Translations under genes and position numbers: made by a program
Source of the DNA: an uncultured Clostridia bacterium
GTDB taxonomy: Bacteria > Bacillota > Clostridia > Christensenellales > UBA1242
Reading direction: 5' to 3'
Assembly (NCBI GenBank): GCA_934747765.1
Contig: CAKVGZ010000001.1
Span: forward strand, 315,944 to 379,943
DNA length: 64,000 bases
Part shown: piece by piece, positions 42,365 to 51,047 of the stretch
How positions within the stretch are numbered: position 1 is the stretch's first letter
Layout of the letters: every line of letters begins with the position of its first letter
Notes under the pieces: model-generated
What the model was told of the DNA's origin: nothing
Database searches by the model: none
The model's input: only the letters and a program-made list of their open reading frames with translations

Positions 42365-42925
42365 CTATTTAATTCTTTCCATGTAAGTTCCAGTTCTTGT
42401 GTCAACTCTAATTTTTTCGCCTTGGTTAACAAAAAGTGGAACGTTAAGTGTGTAGCCTGTTTCAAGAGTTGCTGGTTTATAGCCTGCTTTTGAAGTATCT
42501 CCTTGAAGTCCTGGTTCACAATCTGTGATTGTCAATTCAACAAACATTGGTGGTTCAACTGAGAATGGAGAACCTTTGTAGAATTGAATTGTTGCCATCA
42601 TGTTTTCTGTCATGAAATTAAGTGCATCTTCAACTTGGCTTTTATTGAGAGGAATTTGGTCAAAAGTTTCCATATCCATGAAATAATAAATTTCGCCTTC
42701 GTTGTAAAGATATTGCATTTCTTTTCTTTCAATAACTGCAACTTGGAATTTGTCTGATGGATTGAAAGTTCTTTCAAGAACTTGACCTGTGATAATATTT
42801 TTAATTTTTGCTCTTACGAAAGGTGAACCTTTTCCTGGTTTAACGTGCAAAAAATCAACAACCAAGTAAATGTTTCCGTCCATTTCGAATGTGACGCCTT
42901 TTCTAAAATCGCCTGCTGTAATCAT
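42365..42925 (-). CDS. efp: Elongation factor P
   Basis: Relieves ribosome stalling at proline runs. The 186-residue protein has the three-domain OB layout. The modified-loop region is [17 protein letters not shown] (about 28-44), with lysine at the tip as in most bacteria. The C-terminal signature [28 protein letters not shown] (about 155-183, in pieces) is present. AAGGAG precedes the ATG. Confidence 0.97.
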   Translation of the reverse strand: MITAGDFRKGVTFEMDGNIYLVVDFLHVKPGKGSPFVRAKIKNIITGQVLERTFNPSDKFQVAVIERKEMQYLYNEGEIYYFMDMETFDQIPLNKSQVEDALNFMTENMMATIQFYKGSPFSVEPPMFVELTITDCEPGLQGDTSKAGYKPATLETGYTLNVPLFVNQGEKIRVDTRTGTYMERIK

Positions 42926-42987
42926 AATTTCTCCTTAAATTTAATTTGCTTTAAAAATATATCATATAAAATTCAAATTGTAAAGTG

Positions 42988-43839
42988 TTATTTCAAATTT
43001 TCATAAATTTGTTTCATGAAAAGCGCATCTTCTGACATCTTGCTGTGCGACTCGCAAATTATGGTTGGCGAAAGATTAAGGTCTTTTATAACTTTCGCAA
43101 GTGGAAAAAAATCAGGCCCAAAACCTTCGTCTTCAAAATTTAGATGACGCACTTCTCCCTTTTTTCCATACTCAATTTTTGAAAAATGAATATGGCAGTT
43201 TGACGCTCTTTCAAATCCCAGTTTTGATATCGCATAATCAAAAATTTCTTTGTAGTTTTCATAACTTCCAAAGTCGCCAAGATTAAGAGAATATATATGT
43301 CCAAAATCAAAGGTTGGAACAAGAATTTTGTCAATGGTGCACAAATCAATAATTTCTTTGTAAGTTCCAATTTGCATTGGTTTTCCCATTGTTTCGGGAC
43401 ATATATTCATGTCACCATAACCATTTTCATAGACCTTTTTAACAAGGTTTTTAACTCTTGTGGTCATAAGTGCAATTGCATTTTCTCTTGTTTGTTTTCC
43501 CTGAGAAGCAACATGAAAAACAAGATGTTTGCCTTTCATAAGTTTCAAGATTTTCAAACCTGTTAGAATGTAGTTATAAGATTTTTCCGCCATTTCTTCG
43601 CTTTCATTTGCAAAGTTTATGTAATATGGCGCATGAATGCTAACACAAATTCCATTTTTTTCTGCTTCGTTTCCGATAATTTTTGCGGTGTCCGCCCCCA
43701 TTGTGTATCCTCGACCAAACGAATATTCGTAGGCATCAAGCCCAACCTCTTTCAAAAATTTTGGCGCTTCAATGCTCTTTTTAAATCCCATCTCATAAAA
43801 TAATTCGCTGTTGCCCGATGGACCAAATTTAACCCCCAT
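42988..43839 (-). CDS. Endonuclease IV-like TIM-barrel protein
   Basis: The 283-residue protein has the metal-binding pattern of AP endonuclease family 2 (Nfo): SIHAPYYINFAN (about 67), LVFHVASQGK (about 107), ICPETMGKPMQIGTY (about 145), TFDFGHIYSLN (about 178), NCHIHFSKIEYGKKGEVRH (about 213-231) and TIICESH (about 261). It probably incises abasic sites. Relative to E. coli Nfo the spacing is shorter in places, so a related sugar-phosphate isomerase role cannot be excluded. truB ends 1 nt before its ATG; AGGAGG precedes the start. Confidence 0.85.
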   Translation of the reverse strand: MGVKFGPSGNSELFYEMGFKKSIEAPKFLKEVGLDAYEYSFGRGYTMGADTAKIIGNEAEKNGICVSIHAPYYINFANESEEMAEKSYNYILTGLKILKLMKGKHLVFHVASQGKQTRENAIALMTTRVKNLVKKVYENGYGDMNICPETMGKPMQIGTYKEIIDLCTIDKILVPTFDFGHIYSLNLGDFGSYENYKEIFDYAISKLGFERASNCHIHFSKIEYGKKGEVRHLNFEDEGFGPDFFPLAKVIKDLNLSPTIICESHSKMSEDALFMKQIYENLK

Positions 43840-44784
43840 TTATTCCTCCTTTAAAAATGTTTCAATTTTTATTTTTCCTTCTAAAAAGTTGTTTGCAATT
43901 CCATAAAATTCTCCATCGCATAACAACTTAAATTTTGTTTTTTGAACAGGCAAAACAAAAACATCTTTCCCGTCCAAAATTTTCTTTCCGTCTTCTTTTG
44001 TAACTTCCATTTTTGGCAAATCTATAACATCAAAAGTATCTAAAATTTCATATTTGCCATTTTTGATTTCTTCTATGCTAAAACATTCATTCAGAAAGAA
44101 ATTTCCACATCTTGTGCGTATTATGCTAAGCATAGTACCATAAGTTGATAGTCTGTTTGCAATATCTCGGCATAAACTTCTTATGTATGTTCCTGCAGAA
44201 CATGATATTTCAAACTCAAATGTGTTGCTGCTTAAAACGTTTTCAAAATCAATTTGACAACATTCATTTTCATCATGAAATTCTAAAAATCTGTTTCTTA
44301 AATCTTTCATTTTTTCTTCCGAAATTGAGCCAAGAAGTTTTAAATCGAATATTTCAATTTCCCTTGGTTTAAGTTCAACGTCTTTCCCACTTCGAGCAAT
44401 TTCATAGGCAGTTTTTCCATTAATTTTCAGTGCAGAATATTTTGGAGGAAGTTGCTGAAGTTTTCCAATAAATTCGCTTAAAACATCTTCGATAGCTTCT
44501 TTTTTTATTTCACTTTTTTTAAACTTCAAAACCTTTCCTTCTGAATCTAAAGTTTCAGTTTCAAATCCAAAAGCAAAAACTGCGCGATAAGTTTTTGTTT
44601 TGCTTAAATAAAAATCAAACAGTCTTGTTGCCTTTCCAAGAGTGACGGGCAAAACACCTTCTCCCAAAACATCGAGAGTTCCCAAGTGCCCCGCTTTTTT
44701 TGCGCCAACAAATTTTTTGACCAAATTAACAGCCGAATTTGAACTTAAATTTGCTGGTTTGTTCAATAAAATAATTCCGTTCAT
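43840..44784 (-). CDS. truB: tRNA pseudouridine-55 synthase TruB
   Basis: Makes pseudouridine 55 in the tRNA T-loop. The 314-residue protein has the start GIILLNKPANLSSNSAVN and the catalytic aspartate in GHLGTLDVLGEGVLPVTLGKATRL (about residue 37, read in pieces). AGTYIRSLCRDIANRLST is the second RNA-binding block (about 207). A short C-terminal PUA-like region follows. It starts 6 nt after the nrnA-like stop with AGGGG upstream. rbfA, often nearby, is not here. Confidence 0.94.
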   Translation of the reverse strand: MNGIILLNKPANLSSNSAVNLVKKFVGAKKAGHLGTLDVLGEGVLPVTLGKATRLFDFYLSKTKTYRAVFAFGFETETLDSEGKVLKFKKSEIKKEAIEDVLSEFIGKLQQLPPKYSALKINGKTAYEIARSGKDVELKPREIEIFDLKLLGSISEEKMKDLRNRFLEFHDENECCQIDFENVLSSNTFEFEISCSAGTYIRSLCRDIANRLSTYGTMLSIIRTRCGNFFLNECFSIEEIKNGKYEILDTFDVIDLPKMEVTKEDGKKILDGKDVFVLPVQKTKFKLLCDGEFYGIANNFLEGKIKIETFLKEE

Positions 44785-44790
44785 AATCCC

Positions 44791-45825
44791 CTAATTTTTA
44801 TCCAATTTTGCGTCCTTCGAAACAATTTCACGAACACATTCTTGCAAAACTTTTTTGAATTCTTTCTTGAAGTTGCCCTTGATTTCACAACCCGAAGCAT
44901 TAACGTGGCCTCCTCCGCCAAACATTGACGCAACTTTGCTAACATCATAATTGTCCGTGGAACGCAGTCCAATTCTATATGTTTTGTCACCTCTTTCTTT
45001 TATCGTTAATGTTATTTTGCTGTCGGAAACATTGCCAATTATATACATAAATGTTGAAACATCGCTGGATTTCACGCCAAGTTTTTTTATATCTTTAAGG
45101 CGCATATAGAAGTAGGAAACACCTTTGTGAAATTTCAAATTCTTTGCCATAAACGAAATCAAATTCAATTGCTCTCTCGTTTTGTTTTTGAATAAACAAG
45201 TGTTGACCAAATTATGGTCGGCGCCAAGGTCTATAAGTTCACTTGCAAAAAGATGCGTTTTTGAAGTTATGTTTGAGTTGGAAAAACGATTTGTGTCGGA
45301 GCTTATTGCCGAAAAAATGCAAGTTGCTGTTGTCTGAGAAAAATTCATCCCCATTTCTTTCATCATTTCGAAAAGCACTTCGCCATTCGAGGAATATTCG
45401 CGCACATAATCAACAATTCCATAATTGGTGTTATTTTTGTGGTGGTCGATGTTTATGGTGCTATTGTGGTTTTTGTAAGCAGATGCAAATTTGCCAAGTC
45501 GCTCAAGATTTGATGTGTCCAACGAAATTAATAAGTCATATTTATCAAAATCTATTGTCGCCATAAAAAGATTTTCTTCTTTGATGAATGCATCCTTTCT
45601 TTCGTTTTCTTTGATGTTAATTTTTTCTATGTTTTTTAGAAACTTGAATCTGTCAGGAATTTCACTGTCAACAAACATATCAACGTCTTTGTAGTTCTCA
45701 GTCAAAAAACTGTAAAGGCCAAGCATTGAACCTATTCCGTCACAATCACAGTTCACGTGAGTGAAAAGTGCAATTTTGTTTGCTTTGTCTATTTTTGTTT
45801 TAATTTCTTCAACTATTCGTTCCAT
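44791..45825 (-). CDS. DHH/DHHA1 phosphoesterase (NrnA-like oligoribonuclease)
   Basis: A bifunctional family that degrades short RNA (nano-RNA) and dephosphorylates pAp. The 344-residue protein has the DHH domain motifs FTHVNCDCDGIGSMLGL (about 20-36; normally HxxPDxDxxGS), SLDTSNLERLG and INIDHHKNNTNYG (about 117-129). The C-terminal DHHA1 motif MFGGGGHVNASGCEIKG is at about 305. It leads a minus-strand cluster with truB and the endonuclease IV-like gene. GAGAGGG precedes the ATG. Confidence 0.9.
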   Translation of the reverse strand: MERIVEEIKTKIDKANKIALFTHVNCDCDGIGSMLGLYSFLTENYKDVDMFVDSEIPDRFKFLKNIEKINIKENERKDAFIKEENLFMATIDFDKYDLLISLDTSNLERLGKFASAYKNHNSTINIDHHKNNTNYGIVDYVREYSSNGEVLFEMMKEMGMNFSQTTATCIFSAISSDTNRFSNSNITSKTHLFASELIDLGADHNLVNTCLFKNKTREQLNLISFMAKNLKFHKGVSYFYMRLKDIKKLGVKSSDVSTFMYIIGNVSDSKITLTIKERGDKTYRIGLRSTDNYDVSKVASMFGGGGHVNASGCEIKGNFKKEFKKVLQECVREIVSKDAKLDKN

Positions 45826-45920
45826 TTGCCCTCTCTTTGAGATATTTTAAAACAAAATTTAAATATTTCAAATTGTTTTCACATGAAATAAAAAAAATAT
45901 AAAAATTTTGAAAAAAACAG

Positions 45921-45952
45921 TTGACAAAGACCCAAATTTATATTATTATAAT
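45921..45952 (+). promoter_or_regulatory. Promoter of the three-tRNA cluster
   Basis: TTGACA at 45921-45926 with TATAAT at 45947-45952. The spacer of 20 nt is long; an overlapping TTATTA at 45944-45949 would give 17. Confidence 0.55.
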
Positions 45953-45968
45953 CACGTTTCTTATGCGT

Positions 45969-46045
45969 CGCGGGATAGAGCAGCTAGGAAGCTCGTCGGG
46001 CTCATAACCCGAAGGTCGAAGGTTCAAATCCTTCTCCCGCAACCA
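45969..46045 (+). tRNA. Initiator tRNA-fMet (CAT)
   Basis: A 77-nt tRNA with encoded CCA. The acceptor begins with C1 facing A72, the unpaired end that marks bacterial initiators. The anticodon stem carries TCGGG/CCCGA with loop CTCATAA (anticodon CAT). First of a cluster of three. Confidence 0.96.
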
Positions 46046-46099
46046 GTTTTCTTTAGACAAAAGATAATTTATTCTAAAGGACAAAGCCATTCCATTTAT

Positions 46100-46176
46100 G
46101 GCGACGTAGCTCAGTTGGCTAGAGCGTGCGGTTCATACCCGCAAGGTCGAAGGTTCGAATCTTTCCGTCGCTACCA
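46100..46176 (+). tRNA. Elongator tRNA-Met (CAT)
   Basis: A 77-nt tRNA with acceptor GGCGACG/CGTCGCT and encoded CCA. The anticodon loop TTCATAC gives CAT. The body resembles Bacillota elongator tRNA-Met rather than tRNA-Ile2, which usually has loop CTCATAA. Confidence 0.9.
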
Positions 46177-46184
46177 GCATAGAT

Positions 46185-46259
46185 GGTCCCGTGGTCAAGT
46201 GGTTAAGACACCGCCCTTTCACGGCGGTATCATGGGTTCGAATCCCGTCGGGATCACCA
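46185..46259 (+). tRNA. tRNA-Glu (TTC)
   Basis: A 75-nt tRNA with acceptor GGTCCCG/CGGGATC and encoded CCA. The anticodon loop CTTTCAC gives TTC. Last of the cluster; a terminator follows after 4 nt. Confidence 0.96.
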
Positions 46260-46263
46260 AGAG

Positions 46264-46291
46264 AAAAAAAGCCTTGCAAAAGGCTTTTTTT
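46264..46291 (+). terminator. Terminator of the tRNA cluster
   Basis: AAAGCCTT and AAGGCTTT pair around GCA (about 46268-46287), flanked by A-run and T-run. Confidence 0.88.
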
Positions 46292-46377
46292 ATTGAATAA
46301 AGTCATAATTCTTTTTTTATGCCATGAAAAGTTGTTGACATGAATTTCATAATTTAGTTCTTGTTATGGTTCTAACT

Positions 46378-46953
46378 TCATTTTTCTACAATAGTCGAAA
46401 CACTTTCATTTGCTCGTTTATTTTCTTCGAATAACTTTGTAATTGCTTTGATATATTCTAATCTTTTTTTATTTTTTGCTGGATTATGAGCGAGTGCATC
46501 ACATTTTTGAACCTCAAAAACAACTTTTGATAAATCAGGGTTTGCAATTATGTCTGCTTCTGTTAAAGGTGTATCGTGTAGTTTTATAATCTCACAAATA
46601 TAATTTACATAATCATCTTCATAGCCTAATCTTTTTAAAATACATTTACTGATTTTTGCTGACATTTCTGGGTGTCCTTTAAAATGCCTTATTTCACCAT
46701 CTTGATACGAATGTGGCTTCCCCACATCGTGTAAAAGTAATGCTAATCTTATATTAAAATTCTTGGGCGAAAGACTCATAGCATACAAAGTATGCTCCCA
46801 TACGTCTAAATGATGATGAGGATGTTTGTGCTCAAAGCCAAACATATCACAAATTTCAGGCATAATTGTCACCAATTGTTGAATATTTTCTCTTATCACA
46901 CTTACAACATCGTCACTTGTTAAAACTTCTTTTAAAAACTTTTGATTTTCCAT
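46378..46953 (-). CDS. HD-domain protein resembling the CCA-enzyme phosphohydrolase domain
   Basis: A 191-residue soluble protein with a complete HD metal motif: HHHLDVWEHTLYAM (about 46-59), ALLLHDVGKPHSYQDGEI (about 71-88) and GHPEMSAKI (about 92-100). This order is that of the HD domain at the C-terminus of bacterial tRNA nucleotidyltransferase (EHTL ... LHDIGKP). No polymerase-beta nucleotidyltransferase domain is present, so it is a free-standing hydrolase. The substrate is unknown; a 2',3'-cyclic or nucleotide phosphate is plausible. AAGGT precedes the ATG. Confidence 0.75.
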   Translation of the reverse strand: MENQKFLKEVLTSDDVVSVIRENIQQLVTIMPEICDMFGFEHKHPHHHLDVWEHTLYAMSLSPKNFNIRLALLLHDVGKPHSYQDGEIRHFKGHPEMSAKISKCILKRLGYEDDYVNYICEIIKLHDTPLTEADIIANPDLSKVVFEVQKCDALAHNPAKNKKRLEYIKAITKLFEENKRANESVSTIVEK

Positions 46954-47000
46954 ATTACCTTCTGTTAAATAACAGCCCTAATTAGATTTAACTTTATTTT

Positions 47001-47801
47001 TTATAACGACATTCCCTCAGACATTGCTTTAGTAAGAGTGTGTTCCGCTTTCCCTTTATGAAATTTGCCATTTTCGTCACTATAATATTTCTTATTTTGT
47101 TTTGCCCGACCATAAGCCTCAAGTTCTTGCACGTTTTCGATATTAAAACCTTTCAAGGCAGTTTTTATAATTTCTTCTGGCTTGACGTGTGTTCCTTCGT
47201 TTAAGATTATTGCGTCTGGGCTCTGAAGTTTTTTAACTTTTGTGTCATCGCTAATAGTTGTGTCACTCATAACATTGTTATAAAATTCTTCAGAATATTT
47301 GTGCAGATGAAACTGCCCTTTCTCTGCCTTGGTGCTATTAAGTCTATTTTGGTGTTCATTTGTTTTGTGCCAGCAATATCTTGCAACCATGCATGCATTA
47401 TACATCACACCATTTGGAACATAATAAAGCGAAACGGAAACCAAATTGGTTCCTCTTATCACTTTGACCATGCACATTTCAACGATTTCTTTTCCGTCAA
47501 CTTTGTTTTTCATTGCAAAAAGTGCAAAATTTCCGTTTTCCATAAAATTATGGTTTGCCAAGCTCAACCCCACTCCATCTGCAACTGTTTGCGAAAGATT
47601 TTCAACACTTTCTGTTCCTTGAACAAGGCCTTTAATCATATATTTTTTAGATTTAATAACACGTTCAACAGTTGCGTTGTCAAGTTTGATTTTTCTTGAA
47701 CAAAAAAGTTTTCTATTCAATCCTTCAAATTTTAGTGTTGCTCTGAAGTTGTAGTCACTTTTCAGCATTCCTTTTCCATTGCAAAAATTGTATTCACTCA
47801 T
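47001..47801 (-). CDS. Protein of unknown function
   Basis: A 266-residue soluble protein with no family I recognise. It has no signal peptide or membrane helix. The N-terminal half is beta-rich (ATLKFEGLNRKLFCSRKIKL, NGNFALFAMKNKVDG, LVSVSLYYVPNGVMYNA). The C-terminal half is Lys/His-rich and helical. GGGGG precedes the ATG and an extended -10 (TGATATAAT on minus, about 47843-47835) lies upstream. It is transcribed away from the next unknown gene, with which it shares a 100-nt promoter region, and the HD gene lies 48 nt downstream. Confidence 0.6.
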   Translation of the reverse strand: MSEYNFCNGKGMLKSDYNFRATLKFEGLNRKLFCSRKIKLDNATVERVIKSKKYMIKGLVQGTESVENLSQTVADGVGLSLANHNFMENGNFALFAMKNKVDGKEIVEMCMVKVIRGTNLVSVSLYYVPNGVMYNACMVARYCWHKTNEHQNRLNSTKAEKGQFHLHKYSEEFYNNVMSDTTISDDTKVKKLQSPDAIILNEGTHVKPEEIIKTALKGFNIENVQELEAYGRAKQNKKYYSDENGKFHKGKAEHTLTKAMSEGMSL

Positions 47802-47889
47802 AATTTCCCCCTTATTGCATTTAAATCATGTTGATTATATCACAACAGAAAAGTTTTGCAATATATTTTTAAAATGACTGAAAATTTGT

Positions 47890-47901
47890 TATAATAATCT
47901 C
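47890..47901 (+). promoter_or_regulatory. Leaderless-type -10 box before the gene at 47902
   Basis: TATAAT at 47890-47895 is 6 nt from the ATG, with no Shine-Dalgarno sequence and no clear -35. Confidence 0.5.
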
Positions 47902-48456
47902 ATGATAAAAATCAAAAACAAAGAGCACAGCATAAATTTAATTAAACAAATGGGGCTTAACAGCATGCCCCAAGAAGTTATCGACAAAACAAATGTTGAA
48001 AAGCTTAAACAATTTTTGAAGAACAACCCAGCAGACGAATATATAATTCGTGACATATTTTCGCCAATGGGGAAATATAAACTTGTTAAGAATTTTGACG
48101 AAATCACAAACTATCTTTCAACAATAGATGCACCAAAATATTCCATTTCAGTTTCGTTTAATGGGCTTGACAGAGTTTTGCTTGGTGACATATATGTCAA
48201 AGACAATTTTGTCACACTAAGTGCAAGCACAAGCAAAGATGCAAATCACAGAAACATATACGACAGACCTGAAATTTCGCTCAGCACAGAACTCTTTGAT
48301 GACAAACTTTGGGACGTTCCCGGATTTGAAAAGTTGATTGATTACATCAACACACACAACCTATATGGAATTGTGGTTGAATTTGCAATTTTCAGAAACA
48401 AAGTTGGAACAATGCACGACAACGTTGTGATTATTGAACTGAGGAGCGATTATTAA
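47902..48456 (+). CDS. Protein of unknown function
   Basis: A 184-residue soluble protein of no recognised family. The first third is helical (IKQMGLNSMPQEVID, LKQFLKNNPADEY). The rest appears as alternating strands, including YSISVSFNGLDRVLLGDIYVK (split) and a C-terminal strand GTMHDNVVIIELRSDY. No catalytic motif stands out. It is divergent from the unknown gene at 47001-47801 and lies upstream of sigG on the same strand, so it could run into that gene's leader. Confidence 0.55.
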   Translation: MIKIKNKEHSINLIKQMGLNSMPQEVIDKTNVEKLKQFLKNNPADEYIIRDIFSPMGKYKLVKNFDEITNYLSTIDAPKYSISVSFNGLDRVLLGDIYVKDNFVTLSASTSKDANHRNIYDRPEISLSTELFDDKLWDVPGFEKLIDYINTHNLYGIVVEFAIFRNKVGTMHDNVVIIELRSDY

Positions 48457-48488
48457 TTTTTTGGAATAAAAAGATTTTAATAGGAAAA

Positions 48489-48524
48489 AATACCTTGAAG
48501 ATTAGTCTTGAGAGGTATTTTTTT
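48489..48524 (+). promoter_or_regulatory. Terminator-like hairpin that hides the sigG ribosome site
   Basis: AATACCT (48489-48495) pairs with AGGTATT (48513-48519), with inner AAGA/TCTT pairing (48498-48501 and 48506-48509). A T-run abuts the ATG at 48525. The right arm holds AGAGG, the only ribosome site before sigG. Confidence 0.65.
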
Positions 48525-49298
48525 ATGGCAAATGTCGTAGCAGTTACGGGAGTTAACACTTCCCAACTTCCGAAACTTGACAACGCAAAAATGATGGAAT
48601 TATTAAAAAGAGTTAAAAACGGCGACGAACTGGCACGCGACGAATTTATCATTGCAAACCTTAGACTTGTTTTGAGCGTTGTGCAACGTTTTGGCGGGAA
48701 AAAAGGCAAAGCAGACGACATGTTTCAGGTGGGATGCGTGGGTCTAATAAAAGCAATGGACAATTTTAACATGGATTTAAATGTTAAATTTTCCACCTAT
48801 GCTGTTCCGATGATAATTGGTGAAATTCGAAGATATCTTCGTGACAACACACCTGTTAGAGTTACTCGAAGTTTGAGAGATATTGCATATCGTGCACTTC
48901 AATCACGCGAAAAACTGACTGCTTCACAAAACGCGGACCCAACCATTGACGAAATTGCCGAGGACATGAACGAAGAAGTTAAAACAGTTGCCATTGCTCT
49001 TGATGCAATTGCAGACACAGTTTCACTTTCCGACCCAGTTTATTCAAACAAAGGCGAAAGTGTTAGAATAATGGACCAAATTGCCGACACAAAAAACGAC
49101 GTTGATTCTCTAATAGAACAATTTGCACTTCGTGACGCATTAACAAATCTTTCAGACAGAGAAAAAGAAATCATAATGCTTCGATACTACATTGGAAAAA
49201 CACAAATGGAAGTGAGCGAAGAAATTGGAATTTCACAAGCACAAGTGAGCAGGCTTGAAAAAAATGCTCTTGAAAACATTCGAAAAAGAATAAATTAA
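48525..49298 (+). CDS. sigG: RNA polymerase sigma-G factor
   Basis: The late forespore sigma factor. The 257 residues comprise an N-terminal segment with VTGVNTSQLPKL (SigG-type, about 6-17), region 2 (RLVLSVVQRF, DDMFQVGCVGLIKAMDNFNMDLNVKFSTYA about 45-90), region 3 and region 4 (EKEIIMLRYYIGKTQMEVSEEIGISQAQVSRLE about 212-244, in pieces). The ATG at 48525 matches the SigG N-terminus better than an upstream in-frame TTG at 48495. A terminator-like hairpin covers the ribosome site. sigE and the spoIIGA protease are not adjacent, unlike Bacillus. Confidence 0.93.
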   Translation: MANVVAVTGVNTSQLPKLDNAKMMELLKRVKNGDELARDEFIIANLRLVLSVVQRFGGKKGKADDMFQVGCVGLIKAMDNFNMDLNVKFSTYAVPMIIGEIRRYLRDNTPVRVTRSLRDIAYRALQSREKLTASQNADPTIDEIAEDMNEEVKTVAIALDAIADTVSLSDPVYSNKGESVRIMDQIADTKNDVDSLIEQFALRDALTNLSDREKEIIMLRYYIGKTQMEVSEEIGISQAQVSRLEKNALENIRKRIN

Positions 49299-49323
49299 AA
49301 AAACGGACAATGTCCGTTTTTTT
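49297..49323 (+). terminator. Terminator of sigG
   Basis: AAACGGAC (49301-49308) and GTCCGTTT (49312-49319) pair, followed by a T-run. The structured repeat starts 6 nt later. Confidence 0.85.
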
Positions 49324-49328
49324 GTGGC

Positions 49329-49413
49329 GGGGAGGCATTGCTTTGATTTCATCAAAGCGTGCTTGCTGTGCAAGCACCGAAAATTTTACTCCGTAAAATT
49401 TTCATGCCTCCCC
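49329..49413. repeat. Cloverleaf-shaped structured repeat, copy 2
   Basis: A 10-bp outer stem (GGGGAGGCAT at 49329-49338 with ATGCCTCCCC at 49404-49413) encloses three hairpins: CTTTGAT/ATCAAAG (49341-49357), GTGCTTGC/GCAAGCAC (49359-49377) and GAAAATTTTAC/GTAAAATTTTC (49379-49403). Ends and three-arm layout match the element at 1019-1097, including the following CCTA, but none of the arms share sequence. About 72 of 85 bases are paired. It lies between the convergent sigG and lysS genes. Confidence 0.8.
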
Positions 49414-49414
49414 C

Positions 49415-50899
49415 CTACTTCATTAAAGGGAATAAAACCACGTCACGAACAGAAGGTTGATTGAACATAACAACCATCAGTCTGTCCAGACCAAATCCAA
49501 GCCCGCTGATTGGAGGCATTCCGTGTTCCATGGCCAACAAGAAATCTTCGTCTAAGTCCATAGCCTCGTCATCACCTGCTTTTTTTGCTTTCATTTGTTC
49601 TTCGAAAGTTTCGCGTTGAACAATTGGGTCAACAAGTTCGGAATATGCTTTGCAAAGTTCGCTTCCGATTGCCAAAACTTGGAACATGTCAATTATTCTG
49701 TTATCTTTGTCGTTTCTTCTTGCAAGAGGAACAAGACAAGCAGGATAGTTGTATAAAACAGTTGGCTGAATCAAATTGATTCTGATTTTTCTTTTGTAAA
49801 TGTAATCTATAACTCCACCGCAAGTTTTGATTCCGTCAAAATCTTCTGCCTTGAAAAGACCAGTTTTTTCAATTGCCATAACAAGTTCGTTTCGGTCTTC
49901 ATATTCGAGGAAATCAAATCCTAAAATTTCACGCATTTTTGCAGTGTAGTCAATTCTTTCCCACTCTTTTCCAAAATCAAGTGTGTGACCTTCATATTCA
50001 AGAGTTGTTGTTCCAAGAATTTCTGTTAGCAAACTTCTGATGAATTTTTGGAAAAAATTAACATTGTCTTCAAAATTCCAGTATGACGCATACCATTCGC
50101 ACATAGTGAATTCTTGCAAATGTTGAGTGTCCATGCCTTCGTTTCTGAAAACTTTTCCAAGTTCAAAAACTTTGTCAAACCCAGAAGCGATGACCTGCTT
50201 CAGATATGTTTCTGGCGCAATTCTAAGATTGCACATTTTGTTGAGTGCATTGTGTTTTGTGAAGAAAGGTTTTGCACTCGCACCGCAAACAGCACTTTGA
50301 AGAATTGGAGTTTCAACTTCCATGAACCCATTTTCTGTCAAAAATTTTCTGATAAAAGTCATTGTTTTAGAACGACCAATCATAACCTTTTTGCTTTCAT
50401 CATTTGAAATAAGATCCAAATATCTTTGACGATATTTTTGTTCTTGGTCTGTTAATCCGTGGAATTTTTCTGGGAGAGGTCGCATTGCTTTTGACAAAAG
50501 TTCAACTTTCAATGCTCTAACTGTGATTTCGCCTGTTTGGGTTGTGTAAATTTCACCTGTGACTCCAACAAAATCTCCAACGTCAACAAGTTTTTTGTAG
50601 AAATCATAACTTTCTTCGTCAAGTTCATTTCGACCAACGCTAACTTGAATTGCACCTTCGACGTCTTGAATCTTCATGAATCCAAATTTGCCCATGATTC
50701 TTCTGAAAATAATTCGCCCGGCAAGTTTGACTTTTGTTCCCTCCGCAAGAGTTCTTGCTTCTTTAATTGAATTTGTTTTTTCAAATCTGTCAACATAAGG
50801 AATTATTCCATTGTCCTTTAAAAATTCGATTTTTGCTTTTCTGATGTCAACTTCTGCTGAAAGTTTCGACAATTTTTCATTCAATTGTGTTAAATCCAT
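49415..50899 (-). CDS. lysS: Lysyl-tRNA synthetase (class II)
   Basis: Charges tRNA-Lys. The 494-residue protein has an N-terminal OB anticodon domain (about 55-160: VKLAGRIIFRRIMGKFGFMKIQD) and a class II core. Motif 2 is FRNEGMDTQHLQEFTMCEWY (about 252-271). Motif 3, GLGFGLDRLMVVMF, is at about 470-484. AGGAGCGA precedes the ATG. Its stop is 2 nt from the structured repeat. Confidence 0.97.
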   Translation of the reverse strand: MDLTQLNEKLSKLSAEVDIRKAKIEFLKDNGIIPYVDRFEKTNSIKEARTLAEGTKVKLAGRIIFRRIMGKFGFMKIQDVEGAIQVSVGRNELDEESYDFYKKLVDVGDFVGVTGEIYTTQTGEITVRALKVELLSKAMRPLPEKFHGLTDQEQKYRQRYLDLISNDESKKVMIGRSKTMTFIRKFLTENGFMEVETPILQSAVCGASAKPFFTKHNALNKMCNLRIAPETYLKQVIASGFDKVFELGKVFRNEGMDTQHLQEFTMCEWYASYWNFEDNVNFFQKFIRSLLTEILGTTTLEYEGHTLDFGKEWERIDYTAKMREILGFDFLEYEDRNELVMAIEKTGLFKAEDFDGIKTCGGVIDYIYKRKIRINLIQPTVLYNYPACLVPLARRNDKDNRIIDMFQVLAIGSELCKAYSELVDPIVQRETFEEQMKAKKAGDDEAMDLDEDFLLAMEHGMPPISGLGFGLDRLMVVMFNQPSVRDVVLFPLMK

Positions 50900-51047
50900 T
50901 TTTCGCTCCTAATAATGTTAGGATTATATCAATATCTGCTTTTTAAGTCAATTCTTTTGGTTGGAAATAAAAATAATTTTTTATGAATTTTATTTTGTCA
51001 TAATCATAAAATATGTTAAAATAATAAAAACTACTTAGGAGAGAAAA

